A stretch of 64,000 nucleotides of DNA from Tunturiibacter empetritectus (GTDB lineage: Bacteria; Acidobacteriota; Terriglobia; Terriglobales; Acidobacteriaceae), in the NCBI RefSeq assembly GCF_013410875.1, contig NZ_JACCCU010000001.1, forward strand, positions 1,612,001 through 1,676,000, read 5' to 3'. Numbering within the stretch: position 1 is the stretch's first letter; each line of letters starts with the position of its first letter. A program made the translations under genes and the position numbers. Below the pieces are notes generated by a model. That model had not been told where the DNA came from, searched no databases, and saw only the letters and a program-made list of their open reading frames with translations. Below, in pieces: positions 51,953 through 61,841 of the stretch.

Positions 51953-53020
51953 CTAGCTGCGGGCGGCGCGGACGGCGGCGGCTAATTCGGCTAGGGCGGC
52001 TTTGGTTTCGGGCCAGTCGATGCAGGCGTCGGTGATGGATTGGCCGTAGACGAGGGGTTTACCGGGGACTAGCTTTTGCGCGCCAGCGACGAGGTTGCTT
52101 TCGAGCATGACGCCCATGATGCGGGTGTCGTTCGCTGGAGTTGCGGCGGTAATCTGGGCGGCTACGTTGCGGGCTACGGCGGATTGCTGGGTGTGGTCTT
52201 TGTGGCTGTTGGCGTGGCTGCAGTCGATCATGACCTGAGGGCGGATGCCGGCTTTTTCCATCTGCTTGCAGGTGTCTTCTACGGCGGTGGCGTCGTAGTT
52301 GGTGGTGTTGCGGCCGCCGCGCAGGATGATGTGGCAGTCCTGGTTGCCTTTGGTGACGAAGATGGCGGTCTGGCCGTGCTTGGTGTGGCCGAGGAAGTTG
52401 TGAGCCTGATTGGCGGAGAGGATGGCTTCAATGGCGATCTGCACGTTGCCGGAGGTGCCGTTTTTGAAACCGACGGGGCAGGAGAGGCCGGAGACGAGCT
52501 CGCGGTGGACCTGACTTTCGGTGGTGCGGGCGCCGATGGCTCCCCAGCTTACGAGGGAGGAGACGTACTGCGGGGAGATCATGTCGAGGAACTCGGTGCC
52601 GGCGGGGACGCCCATCTCGGCGAGGTCGAGGAGGAGGTGGCGGGCTTTGCGGAGGCCGTCGTTGATCTTGAAGGACTCGTCGAGGTAGGGGTCGTTGATG
52701 AGGCCCTTCCAGCCGAGGGTGGTGCGGGGCTTCTCGAAGTAGACGCGCATGATGATGCAGAGGTCGCGGGAGTGCTCGGCGATGGCGGATTTGAGTAGCT
52801 CGGCGTACTCGCGGGCGGCGTCGGTGTCGTGGATGGAGCAGGGGCCGACGACTACGAGGAGACGATGGTCTTCGCCGTGGAGGATTTTGATGATCTCGGT
52901 GCGGGCTTTGTAGACGGTCGCGGAGGCGGCTTCGGTGATGGGGAGCTCTTCTTCGAGGGCGACGGGCGGGAGGACGACTTTGGTCCAGGTGATGCGAAGG
53001 TCATCGGTGGGAAAGAGCAT
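51953..53020 (-). CDS. aroG: 3-deoxy-7-phosphoheptulonate synthase, AroG class
   Basis: This cytosolic enzyme makes DAHP from PEP and erythrose-4-phosphate, the first step of the shikimate pathway. From ATG 53020 it has 355 residues, near E. coli AroG length. Motifs are VVVGPCSIHD, MRVYFEKPRTTLGWKGLINDP, GARTTESQVHR, GFKNGTSG, ILRGG and IDCSHANS, typical of the type I-alpha class. Which aromatic amino acid inhibits it is not shown. An upstream GTG at 53083 is less likely. Confidence 0.95.
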   Translation of the reverse strand: MLFPTDDLRITWTKVVLPPVALEEELPITEAASATVYKARTEIIKILHGEDHRLLVVVGPCSIHDTDAAREYAELLKSAIAEHSRDLCIIMRVYFEKPRTTLGWKGLINDPYLDESFKINDGLRKARHLLLDLAEMGVPAGTEFLDMISPQYVSSLVSWGAIGARTTESQVHRELVSGLSCPVGFKNGTSGNVQIAIEAILSANQAHNFLGHTKHGQTAIFVTKGNQDCHIILRGGRNTTNYDATAVEDTCKQMEKAGIRPQVMIDCSHANSHKDHTQQSAVARNVAAQITAATPANDTRIMGVMLESNLVAGAQKLVPGKPLVYGQSITDACIDWPETKAALAELAAAVRAARS

Positions 53021-53218
53021 GGGTCTCGCTAGAGTCTGATCAGATGGAGCGGCGTTCCGCTGTGAGTCTTGTGAAATTATCACGTCTGTTTATCTTATAG
53101 CCTGTGGTGTGATTGTAGAGCTGCTTGCGGTGCTGCGGTGCAGACTAGAATGGTGACTGCGGGTTGAGGTTGTCGAGCCGTAGTTCAGCTGCTAGACGCA
53201 ACAGGAAAGGTTCCCCCA

Positions 53219-54253
53219 GTGAAGGCATTAGTGAAGAGCCGCGAAGAGCGCGGCCTGTGGCTCGAAGATGTTCCTGAGCCAGAGATGGGCATCAATGACG
53301 TTAAGATTCGTGTTCTGGCTACCGGCATCTGCGGGACCGACCTTCACATCTATGAGTGGGACGCGTGGGCTCGCTCGACGATCAAGCAGGGGCTGACGAT
53401 TGGACATGAGTTTGTCGGCGAGGTGGTGGCGGTTGGGTCGAATGTAAACGATATTCCGATTGGGCAGCTGGTGAGCGGCGAGGGGCATGTGGTTTGCGGG
53501 CGCTGCCGTAACTGCCTTGCGGGGCGGCGCCATCTTTGCGCGTTCACGCTGGGCGTTGGGGTGAATCGCAACGGGGCGTTTGCGGAGTACGTTGTGCTGC
53601 CGATGTCGAATATCTGGATTCACAGTGCAGGGGTGCCGCATGAGATTGCGGCGATCTTCGATCCGCTGGGCAATGCGGTGCATACTGCGCTGGCGTTTCC
53701 CGTGCTGGGCGAGGATGTGCTGGTTACGGGGGCTGGGCCGATCGGGATTATGGCTGCGGCTGTGGCTCGACATGCGGGTGCTCGGCACGTGGTGATCTCG
53801 GATCCGAATGAGTACCGCAGGGCTCTAGCGGAGAAGGTGGGGGTGACGCTGGCGGTTGATCCTCGGGCGACTCCGCTGAAGGAGATTCAGCAGAAGCTGC
53901 ATATGCAGGAGGGCTTCGATGTGGGGCTTGAGATGTCGGGGAATCCGAATGCGTTTCGGGATATGCTCGCGAATATGAGCCACGGCGCGAAGATTGCGAT
54001 GCTAGGGATTCCTTCGGAGGATATTTCGATTAATTGGAATCAGGTGGTGTTCAATCAGCTTACGATTCGCGGCATCTACGGACGGGAGATGTACGAGACC
54101 TGGTACAAGATGACCGTGATGCTTGAGAGCGGGCTGGATATCTCGGGCGTGATTACGCACCGGATGAACTGGCGTGACTATGAGGACGGCTTTGCGGCGA
54201 TGCGGTCGGGGAACTCGGGGAAGGTGATTCTCGACTGGAGCGACGTTGGTTAG
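53219..54253 (+). CDS. tdh: L-threonine 3-dehydrogenase
   Basis: This zinc medium-chain dehydrogenase oxidises threonine to 2-amino-3-ketobutyrate. The 344 residues match Tdh: [28 protein letters not shown], the structural-zinc cysteines in [34 protein letters not shown], and [13 protein letters not shown] in the C-terminal part. The start is GTG after AGGAAAGG. No kbl (2-amino-3-ketobutyrate ligase) gene is adjacent, although that is its usual partner. Confidence 0.93.
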   Translation: MKALVKSREERGLWLEDVPEPEMGINDVKIRVLATGICGTDLHIYEWDAWARSTIKQGLTIGHEFVGEVVAVGSNVNDIPIGQLVSGEGHVVCGRCRNCLAGRRHLCAFTLGVGVNRNGAFAEYVVLPMSNIWIHSAGVPHEIAAIFDPLGNAVHTALAFPVLGEDVLVTGAGPIGIMAAAVARHAGARHVVISDPNEYRRALAEKVGVTLAVDPRATPLKEIQQKLHMQEGFDVGLEMSGNPNAFRDMLANMSHGAKIAMLGIPSEDISINWNQVVFNQLTIRGIYGREMYETWYKMTVMLESGLDISGVITHRMNWRDYEDGFAAMRSGNSGKVILDWSDVG

Positions 54254-54399
54254 GTGCCACGAGTATTGCTCTACGCTAGATAAAACCTCACTTTCCACTC
54301 GGCTCGCTCTGGTTGCACCGAGCGGGCTGTGGTGCAGGCCTGTGTCCATTGCAGGCTTCGCTAGAGCTTTGAGGATCGCTCATGCGAGTGACGACGCCT

Positions 54400-54405
54400 T
54401 ATAAT
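54400..54405 (+). promoter_or_regulatory. -10 box TATAAT upstream of the GyrI-like gene
   Basis: TATAAT lies 30 bases before the ATG at 54435. No good -35 hexamer is seen at 16-18 bases upstream. Confidence 0.45.
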
Positions 54406-54434
54406 CGCACCTGCGAAAAGACAGAGAGGATGCG

Positions 54435-54911
54435 ATGAATATCCAGCAACACGCCGGGTTCTACGTGGTAGGCGTAGCGGCTCGCACAGATAATGCGGCT
54501 GAGAAGAACGGCAACGGAAAGATCGGGGAGATCTGGCATAGGCTGTTGCGCGATAATCTTGCTGCGAAGATTCCGAACAAGCTTGGCATCGATCTGATTG
54601 CGGTATATACCGACTATGAGTCGGACCATAAGGGCCAGTACACGTACCTTCTGGGTTTGCCTGTCTCTTCGATCCAGAACATACCTAAGAACTTCGTCGC
54701 GAAACACGTTCCTGATGGCCGCTATGCTGTGGTTACGTCGAACAGAGGACCGGTGACGAAGGTTGTTCCTGAGACGTGGCATCGGATCTGGTCGATGTCG
54801 CCCGGGGAGCTAGGGGGGACGCGATCCTTCCGAGCGGACTACGAGATTTACGATCAGCGTTCGGCCGATCCGGAGAAGGCCCAGATTGAAGTTTATGTCG
54901 GCCTTCGTTGA
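54435..54911 (+). CDS. GyrI-like / effector-binding domain protein
   Basis: The 158-residue protein is a stand-alone SOUL/GyrI-type ligand-binding domain, the same fold that forms the sensor of AraC/MerR regulators. Visible are GFYVVGVAARTDNA, IGEIWHRLL, a YLLGLPV segment and the late WHRIW...YEIYD with the acidic residues expected in the drug-binding pocket. There is no DNA-binding domain. A TATAAT box is upstream. The ligand and partner are unknown. Confidence 0.8.
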   Translation: MNIQQHAGFYVVGVAARTDNAAEKNGNGKIGEIWHRLLRDNLAAKIPNKLGIDLIAVYTDYESDHKGQYTYLLGLPVSSIQNIPKNFVAKHVPDGRYAVVTSNRGPVTKVVPETWHRIWSMSPGELGGTRSFRADYEIYDQRSADPEKAQIEVYVGLR

Positions 54912-54943
54912 ACGCATTTGTCATGCACTGCAACTGTTTTACC

Positions 54944-55018
54944 GGTCGGGCCCACTGCGCTTGGCCACCCTGCAAGCGATGATCTGTTTGCGGGGTCCCG
55001 GTTGGAACGGTCAGTTCC
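54944..55018 (+). repeat. degenerate copy of the ~100-bp element
   Basis: The head TACCGGTCGGGCCCACTGCG resembles the copies at 1346 and 59308. The middle hairpin is lost and the tail (GGGGTCCCGGTTGG) is only weakly similar. Confidence 0.5.
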
Positions 55019-55126
55019 TTACGGGTTTACCTCTTTCTTGCAGCTACGATCAGTGATGGCCCTCCTGTAGATAAGAGAAGTTTGCCGCCCACGTATACTT
55101 GTTGCGTCGCGGTATCAGGAGACCTT

Positions 55127-55882
55127 ATGCAAAGCCGCATTCTCGGTACCACTATGCCTGTTCTTGAGTTTGCTCTCGGCCCGAATGATGCGGTCATCTC
55201 GGAGGCGGGAGAACTCTCGTGGATGACTGCTTCGGTCCAGATGACAACCCACACTCAGCATGCGGGCGGCGGCGGCTTCTTCGGTGCTATTGCGAGAGTG
55301 GCCGGAGGCGGATCGTTGTTTATGACGGAGTATCGCGCGATTGGCGGCCCTGGCGAGGTTGCGTTTGCGACGCGAGTGCCAGGACACATCGTGCCTGTGG
55401 AGGTTGGGCCGGGGCATGAGTACATGGTTCATCGGCATGGCTTTCTCTGCGCTACCGCAGCCATCGAGCTGGGGGTTGGCTTCCAGCAGTCGCTTGGTGC
55501 TGGGATCTTCGGTGGAGATGGATTTTTATTGCAGAAGATCAGCGGGCAGGGGATTGCGTGGCTTGAGCTGTCTGGGGAACTTGTGATCAAGGATCTTGCT
55601 CCCGGTGAGACACTGCGGGTTCATCCGGGCCATGTGGGCGCGTTTCAGTCTACCGTTGCGTTTCAGATTCAGCGCGTTCCTGGCATCAAGAACATGATCT
55701 TTGGTGGCGATGGTGTGTTTCTTGCGGCGCTGACAGGTCCCGGTCGGGTGTGGTTGCAGACGCTGCCTATCTCGCGGCTTGCCCATCAGATTCAGGAGTA
55801 CCTGCCGAAGGAGCGCGCGCAGCAGGCTGCTGAGGGTGGGGTAGTCGGTGGCATTGTTGGCTCGATCCTAAAAGGAATGTGA
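55127..55882 (+). CDS. AIM24 / TIGR00266 family protein
   Basis: The 251-residue protein is a beta-helical AIM24 family member: FALGPNDAVISEAGELSWM near the start, a glycine-rich run (GGGGFFGAIARVAGGGSLF), MTEYRA, FLQKISG-type FLLQKISGQGIAWLELSG, and GPGRVWLQTLP at the end. It ends with a hydrophobic glycine-rich segment. ATG 55127 has AGGAGA five bases upstream; the earlier in-frame start is rejected. A TATACT box lies at 55094-55099. Function in bacteria is unknown; yeast AIM24 is mitochondrial. Confidence 0.88.
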   Translation: MQSRILGTTMPVLEFALGPNDAVISEAGELSWMTASVQMTTHTQHAGGGGFFGAIARVAGGGSLFMTEYRAIGGPGEVAFATRVPGHIVPVEVGPGHEYMVHRHGFLCATAAIELGVGFQQSLGAGIFGGDGFLLQKISGQGIAWLELSGELVIKDLAPGETLRVHPGHVGAFQSTVAFQIQRVPGIKNMIFGGDGVFLAALTGPGRVWLQTLPISRLAHQIQEYLPKERAQQAAEGGVVGGIVGSILKGM

Positions 55883-55962
55883 CGCTATGCCTTTCAAGCC
55901 ACCGACTTTTTGGCGTCAGTGCGACTGTTTGGCTCCTTTCTGTATGGGTGTTGATTTTGCAA

Positions 55963-56280
55963 TCAGCTAGCCGTTGCCAGAGCTTCCCCGAGTTGTTTGA
56001 TGTGAGTCGCGGTTGCGGTGTCCTGGTCGCCGGCAACCGATATGGTCTCCTTGCCTAACGTGTGTAGCAGGTTTTTGATGGCTGTGCCGTCGAGGTTCGG
56101 GTCATGCAGGAGTTTCTTCAATTGGCCGAGATCCTTAACGACTTTCTTCACGCCTGCGTGCTCATGCTTGGAGAGATATTCTTCCCAGCCTTCGATGTTG
56201 CTTGTGGCTTTGTCGACCGTGAGGGATTTAGCTCCCTGTTTCAATGCGTTGATCGTCGTTTCGAAACGTGTCGTTGACAT
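55963..56280 (-). CDS. small helical protein of unknown function
   Basis: The 105-residue protein is hydrophilic and largely helical, with no membrane span or signal peptide. It has heptad-like stretches (VKKVVKDLGQLKKLLHD, IKNLLHTLGKE) and ends with THIKQLGEALATAS. GAGGAG seven bases before the ATG makes it a real gene. I do not recognise the family. The composition recalls small stress- or DNA-associated proteins, but that is only an impression. Confidence 0.72.
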   Translation of the reverse strand: MSTTRFETTINALKQGAKSLTVDKATSNIEGWEEYLSKHEHAGVKKVVKDLGQLKKLLHDPNLDGTAIKNLLHTLGKETISVAGDQDTATATHIKQLGEALATAS

Positions 56281-56541
56281 TGCTTGGCTCCTCTAAATGG
56301 TTGAAGATCGCCTGAGAGTAGAGATCGACAACGTGCGCGAACCCCTAATACAGCGATGGGATGCCTGGAGCAGGTGTATTCGGATTGTGAAGAAGAGTGA
56401 AGATTGACGACACAGAAAGAGCAGATCGGTTGTTGCAGTCCGCCGCACATGTTTGCGAAGACCTTCCTGCCAGCCTCACCTTTCAACGATCCCTGAGAGA
56501 TCCCTGGTTTTCCTGCGGGCTAGAATCAAACAGAGGCCCGA

Positions 56542-57936
56542 ATGTCCGCAGCTAAACTCGATGTTCATCCAGGACGCTCGAAGAGATATCCTGCTGGTCC
56601 TTCTTTTCTTCCACGGCTTGTCTCTGGCCGCATGTTTCGACAGACGGCGGTGGAGTCTATGACGGAGTCTGCCCGGCGTTATGGCGACCTGGTTCATTAC
56701 ACCGTCTTTGGGCGACATATCTACCAGTTGAATCACCCTGAACTTGTGGAGGATCTTCTTCTCAAGGATGCGGGCAAGCATCACCGCGGCATTGTGATGC
56801 AGAGGGCGAAGACTGTGCTGGGTGAGGGTTTGCTGACCAGTGAGGAGCCGCTGCATATGCGTCAGCGAAGGCTTGCGCAGCCGGCATTCCTGCGTCAAAG
56901 AATCGCGGCGTATGGCGAGGTGATTGGGCAAAACGCTGCGGGGATCTCGGAGAGCTGGAAGCCTGGGGCGGTGCGTGATGTGCATGAAGATATGCTGGAG
57001 CTGGCGTTGCGGATCGTTGGCAAATGCCTGTTCGACCTGGATGTTCAGTCTCACGAAGAGGTGAAGAAGGTTTCGACGGCGGTCGATGCATTCATGGGAT
57101 TTCTTCCGCTGGCTATTCTGCCTTTTTCCGAACAGATTCAACGACTGCCTCTGCCTGCCATGAGGCGAATTCGCAAAGGACAGGCTGACCTCGACGCGAT
57201 TATCTATGGAATGATTCGGGAGCGCCGCCGGTTGCCGGGTGATCGGGGCGACCTTCTTTCGATGTTGCTTGAAGCGGTGGATGTCGAAGACTCAAGTGGC
57301 CGTATGTCGGATCAGCAGGTGCATGATGAGTGTCTGACGATTATGCTGGCGGGCCATGAGACCACTGCTAACGCGCTGAGCTTCGCGTTATGGCTGATTG
57401 CGAAACACCCAGATGTGCAGACACGTCTGTGGCAGGAGGCATGCACGATTCTTGGCGACCGAGCGCCGACGGCGGACGACTACGCGCGTCTGACTTATGC
57501 TACTCAAGTCTTTTCGGAGACTATGCGGCTTTATCCTCCGGTGTGGGTGATAGCGCGCACTTGTGTAGATCCGTACGAGATCGCCGGTTATCCAATTGCC
57601 AAAGGGACTGTTCTTATCGCGCCGCAGTTCGTTGTTCATCGGGATCCGCGTTTTTATCCTGATCCGCTACGCTTTGATCCTGAGCGTTTTGCGGTAGACA
57701 AGAAGGAGGGTGCGAGATCGCGGCCACGGTTTGCCTTCTTTCCGTTCGCGGCGGGTAGCCGGCAGTGCATCGGTGAAGGGTTGGCCTGGATGGAGGGAGT
57801 GCTGTCTCTTGCTACGATCGTTCGCGACTGGCGGCTTAGTCTGCCCGAGGGATCAGCTACTGAGATCGTGCTTAATCCTGCGATCAGTCTTCGGCCGAAG
57901 TATGGAGTTCCGTTGCTGGTGGAGCGGAGAAGCTAG
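56542..57936 (+). CDS. cytochrome P450
   Basis: This soluble heme monooxygenase has 464 residues. The I-helix oxygen-binding motif is AGHETT, the K-helix ExxR is in ETMRLYPP, and the heme loop [12 protein letters not shown] supplies the Cys ligand in the usual FxxGxRxCxG form. [31 protein letters not shown] is the C-helix region. No signal or anchor is seen. The sequence resembles fatty-acid or terpene hydroxylating bacterial families. The ferredoxin and reductase are not in the window. It shares a CTAG stop overlap with the convergent DoxX gene. Confidence 0.93.
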   Translation: MSAAKLDVHPGRSKRYPAGPSFLPRLVSGRMFRQTAVESMTESARRYGDLVHYTVFGRHIYQLNHPELVEDLLLKDAGKHHRGIVMQRAKTVLGEGLLTSEEPLHMRQRRLAQPAFLRQRIAAYGEVIGQNAAGISESWKPGAVRDVHEDMLELALRIVGKCLFDLDVQSHEEVKKVSTAVDAFMGFLPLAILPFSEQIQRLPLPAMRRIRKGQADLDAIIYGMIRERRRLPGDRGDLLSMLLEAVDVEDSSGRMSDQQVHDECLTIMLAGHETTANALSFALWLIAKHPDVQTRLWQEACTILGDRAPTADDYARLTYATQVFSETMRLYPPVWVIARTCVDPYEIAGYPIAKGTVLIAPQFVVHRDPRFYPDPLRFDPERFAVDKKEGARSRPRFAFFPFAAGSRQCIGEGLAWMEGVLSLATIVRDWRLSLPEGSATEIVLNPAISLRPKYGVPLLVERRS

Positions 57937-58367
57937 CGGCGGTTGATCGGGAGAGTGATTGACGAGTCGATCGACCATCCGTTGTGTCGATGGAGAAAGA
58001 TTAGCGCGGAGTAGACCAGGGCATAGGTTAGCTGCGTTCCTGCGGCGGCCCAGTCCTGCAGGAGCGCCGACCCAAATGTCAGGAGTGTGATGAGGAGACT
58101 TGCGGCGATGAGAGCTGCTCGCGTTCTCAGGCCGATCATGATCAGGAGACCTAAGAGAGCTTCTATTGAGGGCAGGATTAAGCCGAAGATCCATACGCTC
58201 CAGGCGGGAAGTGGTGCGTGACTGAACTGCATGACGAGTTTCGCGGCGAACTCTCCCGGGCCTGCGATCATGCGGCTTACGCCGTGCATCAGAAGGTTTA
58301 CGCCGACTGCGATACGGAGCAAGACGTATGCTGTTCGCTCATCGGAAAGCTTCAATTCTTCTGCCAT
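57933..58367 (-). CDS. DoxX family membrane protein
   Basis: The 144-residue protein has four membrane helices and the DoxX pattern: LLRIAVGVNLLMHGVSRM near the N-terminus, LPSIEALLGLLIMIGLRTRAALIAASLL in the middle, and LTYALVYSALIFLHRHNGWSID at the end. Members are often redox- or stress-related, but the role is unclear. GGAGA lies five bases before the ATG. Its stop codon overlaps that of the convergent P450 gene in CTAG, and no terminator separates them. Confidence 0.85.
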   Translation of the reverse strand: MAEELKLSDERTAYVLLRIAVGVNLLMHGVSRMIAGPGEFAAKLVMQFSHAPLPAWSVWIFGLILPSIEALLGLLIMIGLRTRAALIAASLLITLLTFGSALLQDWAAAGTQLTYALVYSALIFLHRHNGWSIDSSITLPINRR

Positions 58368-58516
58368 CGGTTCTCCGCTTGTTTGTGTTTGTTGAATTCG
58401 AGATTCGCTCTTTCATCAGATGCCAAAACTGATGCAGGGTTACGAGCCTTGCCGTAGAAGATAAGAAATGGTTGAGAGAGGCATAAGTTGCGCGCGTCTC
58501 TCTATATTCTGGAGCC

Positions 58517-59308
58517 ATGTCAGGAAACTCAACCGAGCCGTTTCTTCATCTTGCCCATGTTAATGTAGCCCGCGGAGAGAATGTAGTTCTTCACGATATC
58601 AACCTGTCGGTGAACGCTGGAGAGCACATTGCGATTCTTGGCCCTAATGGGTGTGGCAAGTCGACGCTGATCAAGACGATTACTTGCGAGTGTTATCCGC
58701 TGGTGCAGCCGGAGACGAAGGTCAGGATCTTTGGGCGGGAGCGGTGGGATCTGACGGAGTTGAAGAAGCGGCTGGGCGTGGTTTCGGCGGAACTGCCGGG
58801 GAAGCAGACGCTGCAGACTACAGGGCGAGATGCGGTGATTACTGGCTTTTTTTCGAGTAGTACACTTTGGCCGAATCTTGTGGTGACGGATGCTATGCGG
58901 GTTCATGCGGAGGAGGTGCTCGAGCAAATTGATGCTGTGAGGTTTGCGGAGAAGACGGTGGGGGAGATGTCGGCGGGGCAGCAGAGGCGGATTATGATTG
59001 GGCGGGCGCTAGTTGGGTCGGCTGGGATGTTGTTGTTAGATGAGCCTTCGAATGCGCTGGATCTGGCGGCGCAGGCGGAGCTGCGCGGGTTGTTGCGGAG
59101 GCTGGCGCAGCAGGGGACTGGGATCATGCTGATCACGCACCATATTGCGGATATCCCGCCGGAGATCGATCGGATTTTGATGATGCGGGAGGGGCGGATT
59201 GTGGCGGATGGGTCGAAGGGGGAGCTGCTGACCGCGGAGAGGCTGAGTGAGTTGTTTAATACGGAGGTTCAGCTTTCGGAGAGGGATGGTTTTTATCATG
59301 CTTGGTGA
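58517..59308 (+). CDS. ABC transporter ATPase without adjacent permease (ModF-like)
   Basis: The 263-residue ATPase has Walker A (GPNGCGKST), signature MSAGQQRR (Met and Ala for the usual Leu and Gly), Walker B (LLLDEPSNALD) and the switch histidine (ITHH). The layout matches the stand-alone ATPase group of COG1119 (ModF/YlmA-like). No membrane subunit is nearby. It may serve another transporter or a non-transport role. A dispersed repeat begins at its stop codon. Confidence 0.88.
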   Translation: MSGNSTEPFLHLAHVNVARGENVVLHDINLSVNAGEHIAILGPNGCGKSTLIKTITCECYPLVQPETKVRIFGRERWDLTELKKRLGVVSAELPGKQTLQTTGRDAVITGFFSSSTLWPNLVVTDAMRVHAEEVLEQIDAVRFAEKTVGEMSAGQQRRIMIGRALVGSAGMLLLDEPSNALDLAAQAELRGLLRRLAQQGTGIMLITHHIADIPPEIDRILMMREGRIVADGSKGELLTAERLSELFNTEVQLSERDGFYHAW

Positions 59309-59410
59309 TGTGTCCTGCCGGACGGGCCCACTGCGCGTGGGGCGGTCACTTCGTGACTTGTATACCTTTTCCTGGCACGATTGGGATTGCTGGTCCTCCC
59401 GTTGGTCGGA
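59308..59410 (+). repeat. dispersed ~100-bp element, copy 3
   Basis: This is nearly identical to copy 1 over the head, both small hairpins and the tail GGTCCTCCC-TTGGTCGG, and shares CTTGTATACC with copy 2. It lies between the convergent ABC ATPase and ArgA-like genes. Confidence 0.85.
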
Positions 59411-59425
59411 AGGAGGAGAACCGCT

Positions 59426-60049
59426 CTATTCTGCCTGGGGGATTACGCCGGTCTGGAGTTTGACTAGTTCAGTTTGTGCGATGCGGGATGGGCCAAGGAC
59501 GGCGATCTTTGGCAGGGGGCCGCGGACCATGGCTACCTCGTCGCAGGCGTAGAGGCGGGGGCAGGTCTGGCAGTCCTTGTAGATCTTGTCGGGCAGGGTG
59601 GTGCGGTCGACGGCGCGAAAGCCGAAGTGAAAGAAGAAGTCGGGGATGCGGGTGAAGAGGCAGACGGCGGTGACCTTTTGCTCTTCTGCTTCTTCGAGGA
59701 GGGCGCGGAGGAGACGGCCGCCGGCGCCCTGGCCTTTGGCTTCGGGCTTGACGACGATGGAGCGGACCTCGGCGAGGTGGGGACCGTAGAGGTGGAGAGC
59801 GCCGCAGCCGAGGAAGACGCCGCCTGAGTCGCCGTCGATGGGGGATTCGGCTACGGCGAAGTCGCGGATGTTCTCGCAGATCTCGGCGTAGTTGCGGCGG
59901 AGGAGGGTGCCGTCGCCGGACAGGGAGTTGACGAGGTCGAAGATGTCGACGGCGTCGGGGAGCTTGGCCTTGCGCACGGTTGCTCCGCCTACGCGTGGGC
60001 GCGATGAGGAGGTGGATTCACTCACAGTCATCAGGGGGGTGATGGGCAA
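59426..60049 (-). CDS. N-acetyltransferase, ArgA-like (N-acetylglutamate synthase group)
   Basis: This GNAT protein of about 207 residues fits the COG1246 short ArgA group. VRKAKLPDAVDIFDLVNSLS starts the fold, EVRSIVVKPEAKGQGAGGRLLRALLEEAEE forms the acetyl-CoA loop and helix, and a KDCQTCPRLYACDEVAMV stretch with three cysteines is characteristic of that group. Its place beside argH and argG supports a role in making N-acetylglutamate. The start may be TTG 60049 (GAGGAG nine bases upstream) or ATG 60031. It is about 230 bases after argH. Confidence 0.82.
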   Translation of the reverse strand: MPITPLMTVSESTSSSRPRVGGATVRKAKLPDAVDIFDLVNSLSGDGTLLRRNYAEICENIRDFAVAESPIDGDSGGVFLGCGALHLYGPHLAEVRSIVVKPEAKGQGAGGRLLRALLEEAEEQKVTAVCLFTRIPDFFFHFGFRAVDRTTLPDKIYKDCQTCPRLYACDEVAMVRGPLPKIAVLGPSRIAQTELVKLQTGVIPQAE

Positions 60050-60189
60050 TTACTTTGGCTCCTCTTTATATTTTCGCAGAGTATTGGATGATTTGAGGAC
60101 CGGGTTTGGTGCGGGGTTGAGGAATGCGGTTCGCGTGCGGGGAACCGCGCTTGTGATGAAGCTCAAACTTCCGGGTTGAACTTTGAGGC

Positions 60190-60265
60190 AGAAAGGTTCG
60201 GGCGGTAGAGGCTGGTTGAGTTCTTCGGGGTCCTTCACTGCGTTCAGGATGACGGCAAAAACAAA
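60190..60265 (+). repeat. dispersed repeat, GGTCCTTCACTGCGTTCAGGATGACG form
   Basis: This shows GAGTTCTTCGGGGTCCTTC, then TTCAGGATGACGGCAAA, like 16434-16486 with substitutions. It lies between argH and the ArgA-like gene. Confidence 0.7.
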
Positions 60266-60279
60266 CGTCACGCGTGTTC

Positions 60280-61782
60280 CTAGAGACGGGACTTTGCTTC
60301 GGAGAGTGCGGTTTTGACGCGGGGGCGGGCGGTGCCGCCGATGACGTCGTGGCAGTCGAGGGTGGCTTCGAGGGTGATGGCGGGGAAGAAGTCTTCGCCG
60401 AATTGGGGGCAGATGGTGCGGAGTTCTTCGAGGGTGAGTTGCTGGAGTTCGCGTTGGGTTTTGGGGGTCCCCTCTCCCATTGCTAGCCGGACGGCGTTGC
60501 CGATGTGCTCGTGGGCTTTGCGGAAGGGGATGCCCTTGTCGGTGAGGTAGGTTGCGGCGGCCATGGCGTTGAGGTAGCCGGAGTGGGCGGCGGTCTTCAT
60601 GGTGTCGTAGCGGAACTTGAGGGAGGAGGTGAAGGCGGGGAGGACGCTGAGGATGCCGGCGATGGTGTCGGCAGCGTCGAAGACTGGTTCCTGGCCTTCC
60701 TGCAGGTCTTTGTTGTAGGCGAGGGGGAGGCCCTTTATCAGGGTCGCGAGGGTCGTAGCGGCTCCCAGTAAGCGGCCGGATTTGCCGCGGATGAGTTCGG
60801 TGAGGTCAGGGTTTTTCTTTTGCGGCATGGCGGAGGAGCCGGTGGAGAAGCGCTCGGGGAGGTCGAGGAAGCCGAATTCCGCCGTGGAGTAGAGAGTGAG
60901 TTCTTCGGCGAAGCGAGAGATGTGGATGCCTAGTGTGGCTATGGCTTGGGTGAATTCGAGGGCGAAGTCGCGGTCGCTGGTTGCGTCCATGCTGTTGGGG
61001 GTGGGGGCGTCGAAGTTGAGGGCGCGGGCGGCGATGGAGCGGTCGAGGGCGAGGGTTGCGCCTGCTACTGCGCCGGAGCCGAGGGGGCAGAGGTTCATGC
61101 GCTTGCGGGCGTCGATGAGGCGACTGGCATCGCGCTCGATCATGCTGACGTAGGCGAGGAGCCAGTGGGCTACTAGGACGGGCTCGGCGCGCTGGAGGTG
61201 GGTGTAGGAGGGCATGGTGGCTTCGCCTGCTTGCTCGGCTAGTTCGACCAAGGCTTTGCGCCATGCGGTCAGGCCCGTGAGGGTGTTGTCGATGGCTTCG
61301 CGGACGAAGAGGCGCATGTCGGTGGCGATCTGCTCGTTGCGGCTGCGGCCCGTATGAAGTTTGAGGGCTAGGTCGCCGATCACCTTTGTTAGTTGGAGTT
61401 CTACGAAGTGGTGGATGTCTTCGGCTTGGGGGTTGAGTGCCACGATACTGCTGGAAGCGGAGATGACTAAGTCGACACCGGCTCTGTTGAGTTTGTGGGC
61501 GTCGCGGAGGGCATCGAGGTTGGTGAGCTTCGTGCTTTCCTCTAAAGAGAGCGGGATCACGCGGTCCAGTCCGTCGAGCATTTGCTTTAGTTCATCAGGT
61601 GTGAGGATACCGGCGGCCGCGATGGTCTCTGCGTGCGCCTTTGAAGCTGCTATCTCATGCGAGAGAAGCCGCACATCGAAGGGGAAGGAGCGCTGCCAGG
61701 ATTCGAAGGTGGCGTCGAGTGGTTCGCGGAAGCGGCCGGACCACATTTTGCTCGAATTTGTATCGGTGTGCATATCTATCAT
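60280..61782 (-). CDS. argH: argininosuccinate lyase
   Basis: This enzyme splits argininosuccinate to arginine and fumarate. The 500-residue protein shows SGRFREPLDA, LHTGRSRNEQIATD, SYTHLQRAEPVLVAHWLLAY and the superfamily signature GSSAMPQKKNPD, all in the usual order. It is somewhat longer than the usual ~460. It lies in line with argG on the same strand but an orphan gene sits between. The ArgA-like gene follows downstream. Confidence 0.95.
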   Translation of the reverse strand: MIDMHTDTNSSKMWSGRFREPLDATFESWQRSFPFDVRLLSHEIAASKAHAETIAAAGILTPDELKQMLDGLDRVIPLSLEESTKLTNLDALRDAHKLNRAGVDLVISASSSIVALNPQAEDIHHFVELQLTKVIGDLALKLHTGRSRNEQIATDMRLFVREAIDNTLTGLTAWRKALVELAEQAGEATMPSYTHLQRAEPVLVAHWLLAYVSMIERDASRLIDARKRMNLCPLGSGAVAGATLALDRSIAARALNFDAPTPNSMDATSDRDFALEFTQAIATLGIHISRFAEELTLYSTAEFGFLDLPERFSTGSSAMPQKKNPDLTELIRGKSGRLLGAATTLATLIKGLPLAYNKDLQEGQEPVFDAADTIAGILSVLPAFTSSLKFRYDTMKTAAHSGYLNAMAAATYLTDKGIPFRKAHEHIGNAVRLAMGEGTPKTQRELQQLTLEELRTICPQFGEDFFPAITLEATLDCHDVIGGTARPRVKTALSEAKSRL

Positions 61783-61841
61783 TTCTTTCCGGTTGCGGAC
61801 TAATGTAAGTGAGGCACTAACGGTTCATGTAGTGAGCTCAC